DNA from: Staphylococcus carnosus
GTDB lineage: Bacteria > Bacillota > Bacilli > Staphylococcales > Staphylococcaceae
Assembly: GCF_900458435.1 (NCBI RefSeq)
Contig: NZ_UHCT01000001.1
Coordinates: 434,001 to 498,000 of the forward strand
Reading direction: 5' to 3'
Length of the DNA stretch: 64,000 nucleotides
The translations under genes were made by a program, and so were the position numbers. Below are positions 37,495 to 47,932 of the stretch, piece by piece. Positions within the stretch are counted from its first letter, which is position 1. Each line of letters opens with the position of its first letter. The notes under the pieces are model-generated. The model ran no database searches and had not been told where the DNA came from. It saw only the letters and a program-made list of their open reading frames with translations.

Positions 37495-37558
37495 ATATGA
37501 TTGTGGAAAGACATTGGTTTCAAGATAGAAATAATGTTTTGAAGCAATCATATTTTTG
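37495..37558 (+). terminator. Terminator of arcD
   Basis: ATATGATTG (37495-37503) pairs with CAATCATAT (37545-37553), with partial inner pairing, followed by TTTTT. Confidence 0.7.
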
Positions 37559-37730
37559 TAAAAAGAACTTTTTGAAAATGGATGAAAATGTTCTGCTTCA
37601 GGGTGAAGTGATGCAATTCCTATGTTAGCTGCTGATTATGATACAATGAAATTGTTGAATCAAACAAACTTATTTAATTGCAGGAACACACATCCATTTA
37701 CAAATAGACAGAGAGATGAGGTGAATGTGT

Positions 37731-38402
37731 ATGAGCAAAGTAACAGAGAATTACCAATCATCTATTCAAACATTATCTAAAATTTTAGAAGTGCCATCAG
37801 GACTGCTCGTTCCTCATCTTTCTGAAATTTATGTTCGGAATTATGAAAAGGGACAAGTCATTTATTATCAAGGTTCAGAAGCAGATAGTATTTATTTATT
37901 AATTGAAGGCTACATTTCTCGTGAACAGTTGAATGAAAATGGCGATAACTACTTAATGTTGAATCGTGATAGTACACTATTTCCAATCAACCATCTTTTC
38001 GAACAAGATCATTACGAGGAGACTTGCACAGCACTGACCGATGCGTTGATTGTACGTATACCTAAAAATCTAATTGAATATTTGAGTAAAAATAATGAAG
38101 ATACTTTTGTAAAAATATTCAAGTTGTTGCGTCGTGAAGAACAAGTATGTATGAATCGCAATATGGCATTGATGGGACGTAATGCCGAACAAAAAGTTGT
38201 TAATACCTTACGTACACTTTGCGATACGATCGGTGACGACCAAGGTGCATATTATGAAATAGATAAAGTGATGACAGTGACATTGCTGAGTAGTTTGGCA
38301 AGTGTATCCAGAGAAAAAGCCAGTCATGTTGTCAGGGATTTAAGTAATAAAAATCTCGTGTTAAAAAATTATCAGACTTGGACTATCAGCAAGTCGTTAT
38401 AA
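37731..38402 (+). CDS. arcR: Crp/Fnr-family regulator ArcR
   Basis: Transcription factor of 223 residues with an N-terminal cyclic-nucleotide-binding fold (YEKGQVIYYQGSEADSIYLLIEGYISR) and a C-terminal winged helix (MTVTLLSSLASVSREKASHVVRDLSNKNLV). No Fnr-type N-terminal cysteine cluster is seen, in keeping with staphylococcal ArcR, which is an activator of arc genes under anaerobiosis. An ATG two codons earlier lies one base from the GAGGTG ribosome site, so ATG 37731 is preferred. The TGTGA-N6-TCACA site before arcA copy 2 is its probable target. Confidence 0.88.
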   Translation: MSKVTENYQSSIQTLSKILEVPSGLLVPHLSEIYVRNYEKGQVIYYQGSEADSIYLLIEGYISREQLNENGDNYLMLNRDSTLFPINHLFEQDHYEETCTALTDALIVRIPKNLIEYLSKNNEDTFVKIFKLLRREEQVCMNRNMALMGRNAEQKVVNTLRTLCDTIGDDQGAYYEIDKVMTVTLLSSLASVSREKASHVVRDLSNKNLVLKNYQTWTISKSL

Positions 38403-38447
38403 AAAATGAGCAGTTGTCTTATTTTATGGACAACTGCTCATTTTCAT
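38400..38447. terminator. Bidirectional terminator between arcR and argR
   Basis: A perfect 13-base stem (ATGAGCAGTTGTC, 38406-38418 with 38429-38441), with an A run on the left and TTTT on the right. Confidence 0.9.
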
Positions 38448-38899
38448 TAAGTTTCTAATAAAAGGTATTTTACATATTCAGCTTCTTCTGGTGATTTTAA
38501 CAGCACCATAATGACATCATTGCCACTTACTGTACCTAATACATGCGGCAATTGCATTTGATCAATACAATAGTTGATTGTACGGGCAAAGCCGGGTTCT
38601 GTTTTAATTAAGATATAACTATCTTTGACAATAATTGAATTAACACTATCTTGTCGATATTTTTTGAATGCTTCACGATAGCTTTTGGCAGAATTTTTTT
38701 CTGGTAATACATAATATGATTGATTCGCGCCATTTGGGACTTTCGTGACATTGAGATACTGCAAGTCTTTTGCCACAGTTGTCATACTGAAAATCAAATT
38801 ATATTGTGCCTCCAAAATTTCTGATAACTCACGAACAGTCGAAATTTTATTGTTTTTTAGTAATAATTTAATTAATTCAAGACGTTTTTCTTTGTCCAT
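38447..38899 (-). CDS. argR: Arginine repressor ArgR/AhrC family
   Basis: Arginine-sensing transcription factor of 150 residues. The N-terminal winged helix reads STVRELSEILEAQYNLIFSMTTVAKDLQYLNVTKVP, in two parts, and the C-terminal oligomerisation and arginine-binding part contains LGTVSGNDVIMVLL (usually GTxAGDDT). The change from GDDT to GNDV alters one residue commonly contacting arginine, so ligand affinity may differ. ATG 38899 follows GAGGGA; the upstream TTG in the same frame does not. It converges on arcR and probably regulates arc or arginine biosynthesis genes. Confidence 0.87.
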   Translation of the reverse strand: MDKEKRLELIKLLLKNNKISTVRELSEILEAQYNLIFSMTTVAKDLQYLNVTKVPNGANQSYYVLPEKNSAKSYREAFKKYRQDSVNSIIVKDSYILIKTEPGFARTINYCIDQMQLPHVLGTVSGNDVIMVLLKSPEEAEYVKYLLLET

Positions 38900-39213
38900 A
38901 CCGTCATCCCTCAAATTTATAATTATACATTATTATTGTATTCTATAAGTTGATTGAACTCAATCGTTAGTACCCATATTTTTGAAATTTTAATACTTTA
39001 TGCGAAAAGTTATTGCGTAAAAGGAGTTGTTGAAAACTAGTTCTTTTTTGGGGAAAATACACTTTATATTGGTGTTGTATATATGTGTAAAGTACATGTA
39101 TCGACGACCGTAACTATACTATTTAAAAACACAATTAATCTATATAAATTTTAACGATTATGATAGAATAGTATAAATAACATAATCAAATACATCATAG
39201 GGGGTGCATCAAG
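38900..39213. other. Intergenic region before a small membrane protein
   Basis: AT-rich. An extended -10 box, TGATAGAAT (about 39161-39169), could drive the small gene at 39214, but no -35 box is visible. A short hydrophobic frame starting at a TTG near 39028 has AAAGGAG only three bases before it, so I do not call it. Confidence 0.3.
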
Positions 39214-39435
39214 ATGATTATATTCATGGAAATTATGGTTATCACCATTATTGCTTTGGTTTTGGAAGAACGCATGACGAAAAATGGAAAATCAACAAGA
39301 GCACAATGGTTTAAAAGAATGGCAACAATAGGGGGAATTGTTGTATTAATCACAATAGGGGTTTCATTTGTACAAAATATTGATGCAGTAATAGCAGGAT
39401 TTAAAGAGGGTTATTCAAATTACGATGGTTTTTAA
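39214..39435 (+). CDS. Small two-helix membrane protein of unknown function
   Basis: A 73-residue protein with two hydrophobic segments (about 1-17 and 39-56) joined by a basic linker, EERMTKNGKSTRAQWFKRM, which by the positive-inside rule would face the cytosol, leaving both ends outside. TAGGGGGTG precedes the ATG at good spacing and a strong terminator follows, so it is a real monocistronic gene. I do not recognise the family; it is not obviously a toxin, a phenol-soluble modulin or a bacteriocin. Confidence 0.7.
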   Translation: MIIFMEIMVITIIALVLEERMTKNGKSTRAQWFKRMATIGGIVVLITIGVSFVQNIDAVIAGFKEGYSNYDGF

Positions 39436-39460
39436 TATATAATGATGAAAGTCAGAAGAT

Positions 39461-39515
39461 AAGCTCCCTATACAACAGACACTAAGAACGTGAATGCTGT
39501 ATAGGGAGCTTTTTG
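39461..39515 (+). terminator. Terminator of the small membrane protein gene
   Basis: AGCTCCCTATACA (39462-39474) pairs with TGTATAGGGAGCT (39498-39510), followed by TTTT. It may also serve the thi operon arriving from the other side. Confidence 0.85.
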
Positions 39516-39592
39516 TGTAGGGCATTAAATTAACTTAGTATATTTTAAATAATAAGAAAAGGTGATTTTGTTATCAACTCGATTATTGATTT

Positions 39593-40645
39593 CTATTTCA
39601 TGGATTTTAATAATTGTTGATATAATTTTTCTGCGTGATTGTCATTCTCTATTCCATGTACATTCATGCGTCCATCTTTAAACAACGTCGCTGAATGACC
39701 CTCAATATTCAGTAATTTTACAAAGGCATTGGACTTTAAAATATTGCCTGGGAAAAGCACTGCATTTTCAAAATGTTGAGGTTTGAAACGAAATACATAA
39801 GTATCACCGCAACTGCCTTCTATCCATTTGGGTTGGGCAATACCAAGGCGTTCGTACTCACCGTTACCGCATAAAGGGCAATCAGGATTTCGTAAATGAC
39901 TGACATCGATACTTTGTTGTTTTATATTAAAAGGCTCAACAGTAATTAATTTACCTGAAAATCTTTTGCCGGATAAATAGCGCATGACTTCAGCGATTTG
40001 ATAACTGACCACTTGCATGATAACAGGTGGAATGACACCATTAATTGCGCAACTTTCTGCGGTTTCAGGTGTTTCTTGCATTAGACAGCGTAAACATGGT
40101 CCAGTGAAATCAATCGCATAAATGGATCCTTTTCCTCCTACTGCCGCACCATAGACCCATGGTAAATGGAGTTTATGGCACACTTCATTAAATAAAAAAC
40201 GTATCGCAAAGTGATCCATCCCATCTAGCAGTATATCTGGTGAAGCATCTTTAATCATATGCTCAATATTCGTAGGTGTGATTTCTTGATAAATCGGGTA
40301 GATTTCAACATTTGAATTAATTTGTGATAATTTTTCTGCCAGTGCATAAACTTTCGGTTGCATTTCTATTGCATCATTTTCATCATAGAGCGCTTGACGA
40401 TGTAGATTAGATATTTCTACGATGTCCATGTCTACAATGGTTAATTTACCGATACCCATGCGTACTAATTGTTCTGCTAAATGACTGCCTAATGCGCCAG
40501 CACCCATTACCATGATATGGGCATTTTCTAAAGCTTTTTGTCCATCGTTGCCAAAAGGAGTATAGCGTGTTTGACGACTGAAGCGCTCATCTGAGCGTAT
40601 GTTATTATTAGAATTTTTCTCAGAATGATGCGCGTTATCTATCAT
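39593..40645 (-). CDS. thiF: Sulfur-carrier adenylyltransferase ThiF
   Basis: E1-like enzyme of 350 residues that adenylates the C-terminal glycine of ThiS so sulfur can be loaded for thiazole synthesis. The ATP-binding motif is [16 protein letters not shown] near 45, followed by [13 protein letters not shown], and the zinc site uses Cys pairs CLRC (in TGPCLRCLM) and CPLC (in PDCPLCGNG). It is longer than E. coli ThiF, by about 90 C-terminal residues of unclear function. Its ATG overlaps the thiG stop codon (ATGA). It is last in the TPP-controlled operon. Confidence 0.9.
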   Translation of the reverse strand: MIDNAHHSEKNSNNNIRSDERFSRQTRYTPFGNDGQKALENAHIMVMGAGALGSHLAEQLVRMGIGKLTIVDMDIVEISNLHRQALYDENDAIEMQPKVYALAEKLSQINSNVEIYPIYQEITPTNIEHMIKDASPDILLDGMDHFAIRFLFNEVCHKLHLPWVYGAAVGGKGSIYAIDFTGPCLRCLMQETPETAESCAINGVIPPVIMQVVSYQIAEVMRYLSGKRFSGKLITVEPFNIKQQSIDVSHLRNPDCPLCGNGEYERLGIAQPKWIEGSCGDTYVFRFKPQHFENAVLFPGNILKSNAFVKLLNIEGHSATLFKDGRMNVHGIENDNHAEKLYQQLLKSMK

Positions 40646-41409
40646 AAGAAGCCAAGTCCTTCACTTGGGCTAGAAGCTTGTGCAGTATATTTCACTGGTA
40701 TACGGCCAGCTTCATAACTTAATCTTCCAGCTTCGATACCTAATTTCATCGCTTCAGCCATTTTAACTGGGTCTTTTGCACGTGATACTGCAGAATTTAA
40801 TAATACCGCATCTGCACCGAGTTCCATTGCTTCAGCAGCATCTTTTGCAGAACCGATACCCGCATCTACAATAATTGGGACATTTGCATTTTTGACAATA
40901 TAACTAAGATTCAATGGGTTATTAATACCACGTCCAGTTCCAATTGGAGAAGCTAGAGGCATCACAGCATGTACACCTAATTCCTCTAGACGTTTTGCTA
41001 AAACAACATCTTCAGCAATATATGGACAAACGATATAGCCGCGTTCTAATAAAATTTCACAAGCTTCATATGTTGCGATTGGATCAGGTAGTAACGTTTC
41101 ATCATCACCAATGATTTCGACTTTAATCATATCGCATACACCTGCGTGTTTTGCAATTTCAGCAATACGGATTGCTTCATCGACTGTTTTGGCACCAGCA
41201 GTATTCGGGAATGTTACAAAATCTTTCAAATTCACATTTGCTAATGGATTCGGTAAATTTTTATCATATAAATTCATACGACGTACTGCGAAAGTTAAGA
41301 CATCTGTACCAGAAGCTTCAATCGCTTTTGTTTGAATTTCTTCATTATCAAATTTACCAGTTCCTAATAATAATCTTGATTCCATTTCATATGGTCCTAT
41401 TTTCAACAT
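40642..41409 (-). CDS. thiG: Thiazole synthase ThiG
   Basis: TIM-barrel enzyme of 255 residues that forms the thiazole phosphate ring from deoxyxylulose phosphate, dehydroglycine and ThiS-thiocarboxylate. The N-terminus [27 protein letters not shown], and the phosphate-binding blocks [14 protein letters not shown] and [17 protein letters not shown] are all characteristic. ATG 41409 overlaps closely with the end of thiS, whose GGAGGCGG codons act as ribosome site; the longer open frame from 41427 would overlap thiS further. The order thiS-thiG-thiF agrees with a complete thiazole pathway using ThiO. Confidence 0.94.
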   Translation of the reverse strand: MLKIGPYEMESRLLLGTGKFDNEEIQTKAIEASGTDVLTFAVRRMNLYDKNLPNPLANVNLKDFVTFPNTAGAKTVDEAIRIAEIAKHAGVCDMIKVEIIGDDETLLPDPIATYEACEILLERGYIVCPYIAEDVVLAKRLEELGVHAVMPLASPIGTGRGINNPLNLSYIVKNANVPIIVDAGIGSAKDAAEAMELGADAVLLNSAVSRAKDPVKMAEAMKLGIEAGRLSYEAGRIPVKYTAQASSPSEGLGFL

Positions 41410-41410
41410 C

Positions 41411-41611
41411 TTATCCGCCTCCAACAAATTCTAATAGTTCTAATCGATCATCTTCACGTACAATTTGATTTTTGAAATCGTCGCGTTGAATTAAATTTTG
41501 ATTATGTTCTGCAATGACACGTTTTGGATCTAGCTCTAGTGATTCCAAAATGTTTTGGATACTGAGTTCTTCATCAAACGTAAATGGATCGCCATTAATG
41601 ATGCACTTCAT
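41411..41611 (-). CDS. thiS: Sulfur carrier protein ThiS
   Basis: A 66-residue ubiquitin-like protein ending in VGGG, whose terminal Gly-Gly is adenylated by ThiF and then turned into a thiocarboxylate, the sulfur donor for Thi[16 protein letters not shown] and the beta-grasp pattern are typical. It overlaps the end of thiO by 17 bases, with AAGGAGGG inside the thiO coding sequence as ribosome site. Confidence 0.93.
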   Translation of the reverse strand: MKCIINGDPFTFDEELSIQNILESLELDPKRVIAEHNQNLIQRDDFKNQIVREDDRLELLEFVGGG

Positions 41612-42722
41612 GTTTTTCCCTCCTTAATTTAAAAGGTGCTAATTCTTCTGGTCGTTCATCTGTTTTCAACCATTCTGCCATCAGCTCTCCGATAATCGGT
41701 GACAGCAAGATGCCATTACGATAATGACCCGTGATTACCCAAAGACCAGGATTCGTTTCATCCATAATCGGTTGTTCGCCTTGTGTCCATGGTCGTACAC
41801 CTGACCAATACTTTATTTCACGACTGCTTGCAAGTTCCGGAACACGTTCAATCGCTTCTCGCAATAGCCATTCTTTACCTTCAGTACTAACACCTACGGA
41901 ATAATTATCGAAGTAACTTGTAGCGCCGATTAAAAAACGATTCGGCGGTTTAGGCACAATATAGCAACCGTTAGTCATAAACAGTGTTTGTTTTAAATCT
42001 AAATCTTCATTTTCTACTAGTAAGACTTCGCCTTTGACTCCGCTGACTCTTTCTTGTATTTCAGAATCGGGTGCTAAAAATCCTGCCCAAGCTCCTGCAG
42101 CAACTACCACTTTCTCAGCTGTTAATTCACTCATTTCATTTTCATGTTTAATCGAAACGGTATAATGATGATCTTCATGTTTTATATTTTCTACATTGGT
42201 ATGATTAAAACGTATTACTGCACCATCTGATTTTAGCGAAGCATGTAAGGCTTTTGTATAATGATTGGCATTAATTTGATGGTCATGGGGCACAAACATC
42301 ATGGCTTCAGAACTTTTGACCAAGTAATGCGTCAATTCACCTAAATCTGTATTACTTAAATCTTGAACATCGTCATCATGTTGATGCAAAAATTCATATT
42401 GCTGATGCAAAGCATCTATGTCTTTTTCGTTTGTCGCAATTTTGATAAGTCCGTTTTGCTGATATTGGATGTCGATACCAGTTTCTTTTTCTAAGGCTAT
42501 GCTTAAATCATTAAATTTTTCTCGTGATTTTAAAGCAAGCCGGAATAAAGGACTGTCTTCTTTAAATTCATTTTGTGCACCTAGCATACCTCCGGCTTTA
42601 TAAGAAGCATGCTGTCCTTCAATATCACGATCAATTAATGCAATTTGCATACCGCTATCTTTTAAGTGACGGGCAATTGACATTCCAATTACACCTGCAC
42701 CGACTATAATTAAATCAAACAT
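41595..42722 (-). CDS. thiO: Glycine oxidase ThiO
   Basis: FAD-dependent oxidase of 375 residues producing dehydroglycine (iminoacetate) from glycine with oxygen for thiazole synthesis. The FAD-binding motif IIVGAGVIGMSIARHL is at residue 5, and the DAO-family blocks VVVAAGAWAG, GATSYFDNYSVGVS and GHYRNGILLSPI (flavin-binding C-terminus) are present. It replaces the anaerobic tyrosine lyase ThiH, so the pathway here needs oxygen. It lies three bases behind tenI in the operon. Confidence 0.92.
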   Translation of the reverse strand: MFDLIIVGAGVIGMSIARHLKDSGMQIALIDRDIEGQHASYKAGGMLGAQNEFKEDSPLFRLALKSREKFNDLSIALEKETGIDIQYQQNGLIKIATNEKDIDALHQQYEFLHQHDDDVQDLSNTDLGELTHYLVKSSEAMMFVPHDHQINANHYTKALHASLKSDGAVIRFNHTNVENIKHEDHHYTVSIKHENEMSELTAEKVVVAAGAWAGFLAPDSEIQERVSGVKGEVLLVENEDLDLKQTLFMTNGCYIVPKPPNRFLIGATSYFDNYSVGVSTEGKEWLLREAIERVPELASSREIKYWSGVRPWTQGEQPIMDETNPGLWVITGHYRNGILLSPIIGELMAEWLKTDERPEELAPFKLRREKHEVHH

Positions 42723-42725
42723 TTT

Positions 42726-43298
42726 TTACTCAGCCTCCTTTGCTGAACGAATGGTCTCTAAATCCTGTTCTCTGAAATATGATATTGCAGCAATGCCTGA
42801 AAATTCTTTTGGTACAAGATTTAATGTGTCTGCATTTATGCCACCTAATGCAATAACTGGAATATTGACATTTAATACTGACTCGATTTCAGAATTTGTC
42901 CTTGGTGCTTTTCCTGGTTTGGATTTAGTTTTGAAAAGATGGCCGAACAGGATATAGTCCAAGTTATGTGCTTTAGCTGTTTGAGCATTTTGGGTGTTAT
43001 GTGAAGACATACTGACACAAACATCAGGGTGTTCTGCTTTATAGTTGTACGCACGTTCATCTCCTTCACGAAAATGAATGGCATTCAAACTAAGTTTTTG
43101 TAGTAAGTCGGTGTCGGTATGGATTGTAATTTTGTCTTTAGGAAAACCTGCTTGAATTAAATTTTCTATGAACTTTGTTAATTCATCTTGTTCCATTGGC
43201 GTTCTGAAAATCAATGTATCAATCACTGATTCGATTTCTATATAGTGTATTAAATCTTGTTGGGTTAATACGCGATAGGGCGTTATCGCAACATACAT
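42726..43298 (-). CDS. tenI: Thiazole tautomerase TenI
   Basis: ThiE-like TIM barrel of 190 residues. TenI aromatises the thiazole tautomer made by ThiG. The ThiE catalytic pattern is only partly kept: ITIHTD, IHFREGDE (ThiE usually has HLGQxD), YILFGHLFKTKSKPG and IPVIALGGI are present. This supports TenI rather than thiamin phosphate synthase. ATG 43298 has AAGAAGG at 8 bases; the frame is open to a TTG at 43325 without a ribosome site. First gene of the operon behind the riboswitch. Confidence 0.85.
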   Translation of the reverse strand: MYVAITPYRVLTQQDLIHYIEIESVIDTLIFRTPMEQDELTKFIENLIQAGFPKDKITIHTDTDLLQKLSLNAIHFREGDERAYNYKAEHPDVCVSMSSHNTQNAQTAKAHNLDYILFGHLFKTKSKPGKAPRTNSEIESVLNVNIPVIALGGINADTLNLVPKEFSGIAAISYFREQDLETIRSAKEAE

Positions 43299-43325
43299 AT
43301 TAAATACCTTCTTCGATTTAGCCAC

Positions 43326-43360
43326 AAAAAAAGCGCTGTTTCCATATAGGAAAACAGCGC
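43326..43360 (-). terminator. Attenuator of the TPP riboswitch
   Basis: A strong stem (GCGCTGTTT with AAACAGCGC, 43333-43360) followed on the minus strand by TTTTTTT, lying between the aptamer and tenI. It is the expression platform that ends transcription when TPP is bound. Confidence 0.9.
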
Positions 43361-43377
43361 ATCAAAAAGTGCAATAC

Positions 43378-43474
43378 GCCACTTTCCTACGCCAGTATGA
43401 ACTGGATCAGGTTCCAAGAATTTTCTCATCACTATGAGAATCTCAGCCTGTATGAACAGGCACTTCCAGTGGAC
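43378..43474 (-). promoter_or_regulatory. TPP riboswitch (thi box)
   Basis: Read on the minus strand, this holds CTGAGA (43441-43446), ACCTGATCCAGTTCATACTG and GGCGTAGGAAAGTGG, the conserved TPP aptamer blocks, with a closing helix between CCACT at the 5' end and AGTGG at the 3' end. A transcription terminator follows, so high TPP represses the thiazole operon by premature termination. Confidence 0.95.
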
Positions 43475-43760
43475 TTATTGTTATTTTTTCTTTGTTAAGT
43501 AATGCGAGAAAGTGCACTAACAAATCGTGTAGCGAAGTATTAATGCAATATATTCATAATCTTAAACCGCATCACCATTACTTTACAAAATCATCATAAA
43601 GGAAGTAAGAAGAAAAAGCAACAGGTAAAGAGAAGAGAGTTTATCAAGATAATTTAAATTTTGAAATAGATTGTATTATCTTTCTTTTAAAAGTAAAATG
43701 AACTTAGCATTCAATACAACATAATTCATTACTAAATTAATAATAAGGGGCAAATTAAAG
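43475..43760. other. Divergent intergenic region between the thi operon and the protease gene
   Basis: It must hold the thi promoter (minus) and the protease promoter (plus), but I cannot pick convincing -35/-10 pairs. AAAGGAAG near 43600 is not followed by a start codon. AAGGGGC at about 43745 is the protease ribosome site. Confidence 0.35.
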
Positions 43761-44606
43761 ATGAAAGTTAAAAGTTTTAAAGTAGGAATGTCAGCAGTTT
43801 GTGCTGTTGTTGGTTTTTCATTTTCAGGAATGAGTGGGGAAGAAGCGCATGCGGCTGGAGACTATTACTATAATGGGATGGCAAGCAACAATGAGGCGAC
43901 AGCTTATCCGAAAGCTAAGAAAATCTCAAATAGCAGCTTAGACATTCATCATATTTCAAATACAATGAATACGAAATATAAAGCGGTAGGAAGAGTAAGT
44001 AATAAAGATGGTTGGAAAGGTTTAGGTAAAGACAGTATGGGAACTGGTACAGTTATCGGCAACTATACTTTCATTACTAATGCACATGTGATTGATACTG
44101 CGAAAGGTTCTGCAGCTAATCCCAAATATATTTCATTCGATATGGCAAGAGATGGATCTAGAAAACCTTATACTTTTCATGCTACAAAAGTCGTGAAAGT
44201 ACCGAATGCAGATGTTGCTTTAGTATATACAAAAGAAAAGATGTCTCAGTATGCAACACCATTAAAACTAGCTTCAAACGCACAAATTAATGGACTGAAA
44301 TATAACACGAAATTATATTCTGTAGGTTACCCTTGGCAGAATGGTGACAATACAAAGACACATTGGAGCAGTTACCGCTTCATCCAAAAATCTTCTAACG
44401 GCACTGAATTACAAACGAAAGATAAATTCCGTGCAGGTGCATCAGGTTCACTGATGGTCAACGGCAATTATCAAATCTTCGGTTTACGAACATACGGCTA
44501 TAATTTATGGGCAAATTCAACAACGAATTACGCCAAAGTAGAAATGGCTGGCGGCGAAGCGATGAATGGTGCAACAGGCAATTTCGTTCGTACACATATT
44601 AAATAA
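43761..44606 (+). CDS. V8-like glutamyl endopeptidase (S1B serine protease)
   Basis: Secreted chymotrypsin-fold protease of 281 residues, like staphylococcal SspA and Spl proteases. The signal peptide runs to AHA at about residue 31, followed by a propeptide-like stretch. The catalytic triad is visible: His109 (FITNAHVID), Asp151 (NADVALVY) and Ser228 (RAGASGSLM). It lacks the Pro/Asp/Asn repeat tail of V8 protease. No inhibitor gene (sspC type) or cysteine protease gene (sspB) is adjacent. AAGGGGC precedes the ATG. Glutamate specificity is inferred from the family only. Confidence 0.9.
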   Translation: MKVKSFKVGMSAVCAVVGFSFSGMSGEEAHAAGDYYYNGMASNNEATAYPKAKKISNSSLDIHHISNTMNTKYKAVGRVSNKDGWKGLGKDSMGTGTVIGNYTFITNAHVIDTAKGSAANPKYISFDMARDGSRKPYTFHATKVVKVPNADVALVYTKEKMSQYATPLKLASNAQINGLKYNTKLYSVGYPWQNGDNTKTHWSSYRFIQKSSNGTELQTKDKFRAGASGSLMVNGNYQIFGLRTYGYNLWANSTTNYAKVEMAGGEAMNGATGNFVRTHIK

Positions 44607-44614
44607 TAGAATTC

Positions 44615-44654
44615 AAAAAAGCCTTTGCTGAAAATTTATAGCAAAGGCTTTTTG
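44615..44654 (+). terminator. Terminator of the V8-like protease gene
   Basis: AAAAGCCTTTGCT (44617-44629) pairs with AGCAAAGGCTTTT (44640-44652), followed by T. The right arm contains AAAGG, which may double as the ribosome site of the small toxin gene that begins here. Confidence 0.85.
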
Positions 44655-44762
44655 TTAGAAACTGTATATACTTTTATCATTTCGACGATAGGAAGCTGCA
44701 TCGTTGTGTGGTTTACATATTGGTTGAACCATCGCAACGAAGACGACGATAACCACCAATAA
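44652..44762 (+). CDS. Fst/SprA1-like type I toxin peptide
   Basis: A 36-codon frame from TTG 44652 to TAA 44760-44762, beginning LETVYTF after the start and containing GSCIVVWFTYWLNHRN, then an acidic tail EDDDNHQ. S. aureus PepA1 (sprA1), from memory, reads SGCAIAFFSYWLSRRN at the same place: a single transmembrane helix with a central Cys and a Tyr-Trp-Leu plus basic end. Such peptides insert in the membrane and are toxic when free of antisense control. AAAGG lies five bases before the TTG, inside the preceding terminator arm. No ATG or GTG is available, so the start is uncertain, and the toxin promoter is not evident. The acidic tail is unusual. The antisense gene lies just downstream. 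Confidence 0.62.
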   Translation: MLETVYTFIISTIGSCIVVWFTYWLNHRNEDDDNHQ

Positions 44763-44765
44763 TAC

Positions 44766-44822
44766 CGAAAAGAACCCCTTACTACGCCACTAGTAAGGGG
44801 GGTGGTATGCCATAATGTTGTT
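44766..44822 (-). ncRNA. Probable antisense RNA (antitoxin) to the Fst-like toxin mRNA
   Basis: A minus-strand transcript from about 44822 would run through the hairpin CCCCTTACTA-CGCCAC-TAGTAAGGGG (44775-44800, perfect 10-base stem) and stop in the following TTCTTTT. It would be about 55 bases long and complementary to the 3' part of the toxin mRNA, the convergent layout of par/fst and sprA loci. The boundaries are inferred from the promoter and hairpin. Confidence 0.55.
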
Positions 44823-44828
44823 GTAATT

Positions 44829-44857
44829 ATTATATTTTATTTACCTTCAATGCACAA
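44829..44857 (-). promoter_or_regulatory. Strong minus-strand promoter for the antisense RNA
   Basis: On the minus strand: TTGTGC (44852-44857), a spacer of exactly 17, then consensus TATAAT (44829-44834). It points away from panD, into the toxin locus. Confidence 0.65.
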
Positions 44858-44937
44858 GTAGTATATAAACAAGTGCATATAAAGTTGTTTTAAGTGCCCA
44901 AATATAACTACAGATAATTTAAAATGGTCATCCTTAA

Positions 44938-46983
<2,046 letters not shown>

Positions 46984-47050
46984 TTCATCATATCCTTTAT
47001 TTAATATAACGATATAATAACACAAATAAAGAAATTTCGAGATGATTTAA

Positions 47051-47932
47051 GTGGAACTACAATATGGAATTATCGGACCAGGCGCAGTCGGTACAACAAT
47101 TGCTTATGAACTTATGCGTACCTTCAATTCAAATCAAGTACACTTGTTTGGAAAAAGAGAAGGAAAGGTCCTTTATCAACAAAGAGATACAAAAGAAGAA
47201 GCAGTTATTGAGACTGAAACTTTAGCACGATTCAATGACACATTGGACGTACTCTTTATAGCAGTTAAAACGCATCAATTAGATCGTGTAATTGAACAAA
47301 TGGAACATGTGATTGAAGATGATACAGTGATTATTTTGGCGCAAAACGGTCATGGTCAAATTGAAAAAATTGACCACCCTCATGTATATCAAACGGTTGT
47401 TTATATCAGTGGACAAAAAACGGATGAGGGTGTTGTACATTTCAGAGATCGCATTTTGCAGCTGCAAGAAGATGAATATACTGCTGAACTTGTTGAGCAA
47501 TTAGAAGATACGCGTTTGGAGTTTCAACTTCAATCACACATCGAAACGTATATTTGGTATAAATTGCTCGTTAACCTCGGTATTAATTCAGTCACTGCAG
47601 CGGGAAGACAAACTGCTTCGATTTTAAAAGTTCCGGAAATCCGCAATTTATGTCGTAATTTATTAGAAGAAGGACAAAGAATAGCAGAAGCTGCAGGTAT
47701 TGTGTTACCAGAAACAATCGTAGAAGATATTATGAAAATATATGCAGGGTATCCAGATGATATGGGAACGAGTATGTATTATGACATTATCAATGGTGCA
47801 CCTTTAGAGGTGGATGCAATTCAAGGATTTATATATCGAACAGGGCAATCTTTGGAACTCTACACACCTTATTTAGAGACCATCTACAGCATTTTAGCAG
47901 CGTCTGAGAATGGAAAAATAAATCAGAAATAA
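47051..47932 (+). CDS. panE: 2-Dehydropantoate 2-reductase PanE
   Basis: NADPH-dependent reductase of 293 residues: Rossmann motif GIIGPGAVGTTIAYEL at the start, C-terminal domain with the catalytic Lys and Asn in YKLLVNLGINSVTA, and a late Glu in EVDAIQG. The start is GTG 47051 with GAGATGA weakly complementary to 16S rRNA. Its location opposite panBCD makes it the pathway enzyme turning ketopantoate into pantoate; the copy at 10466 is a more distant paralogue. Confidence 0.9.
   Translation: MELQYGIIGPGAVGTTIAYELMRTFNSNQVHLFGKREGKVLYQQRDTKEEAVIETETLARFNDTLDVLFIAVKTHQLDRVIEQMEHVIEDDTVIILAQNGHGQIEKIDHPHVYQTVVYISGQKTDEGVVHFRDRILQLQEDEYTAELVEQLEDTRLEFQLQSHIETYIWYKLLVNLGINSVTAAGRQTASILKVPEIRNLCRNLLEEGQRIAEAAGIVLPETIVEDIMKIYAGYPDDMGTSMYYDIINGAPLEVDAIQGFIYRTGQSLELYTPYLETIYSILAASENGKINQK

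Noticed and set aside
39028..39111. Short frame MKTSSFLGKIHFILVLYI... from a TTG
   Set aside because: AAAGGAG lies only three bases before the start and nothing else supports a gene.
44683..44820. Minus-strand frame reading SVLLVVIVVFVAMVQPI in the toxin region
   Set aside because: It has no start codon and is the complement of the Fst-like toxin frame, which has better family agreement.
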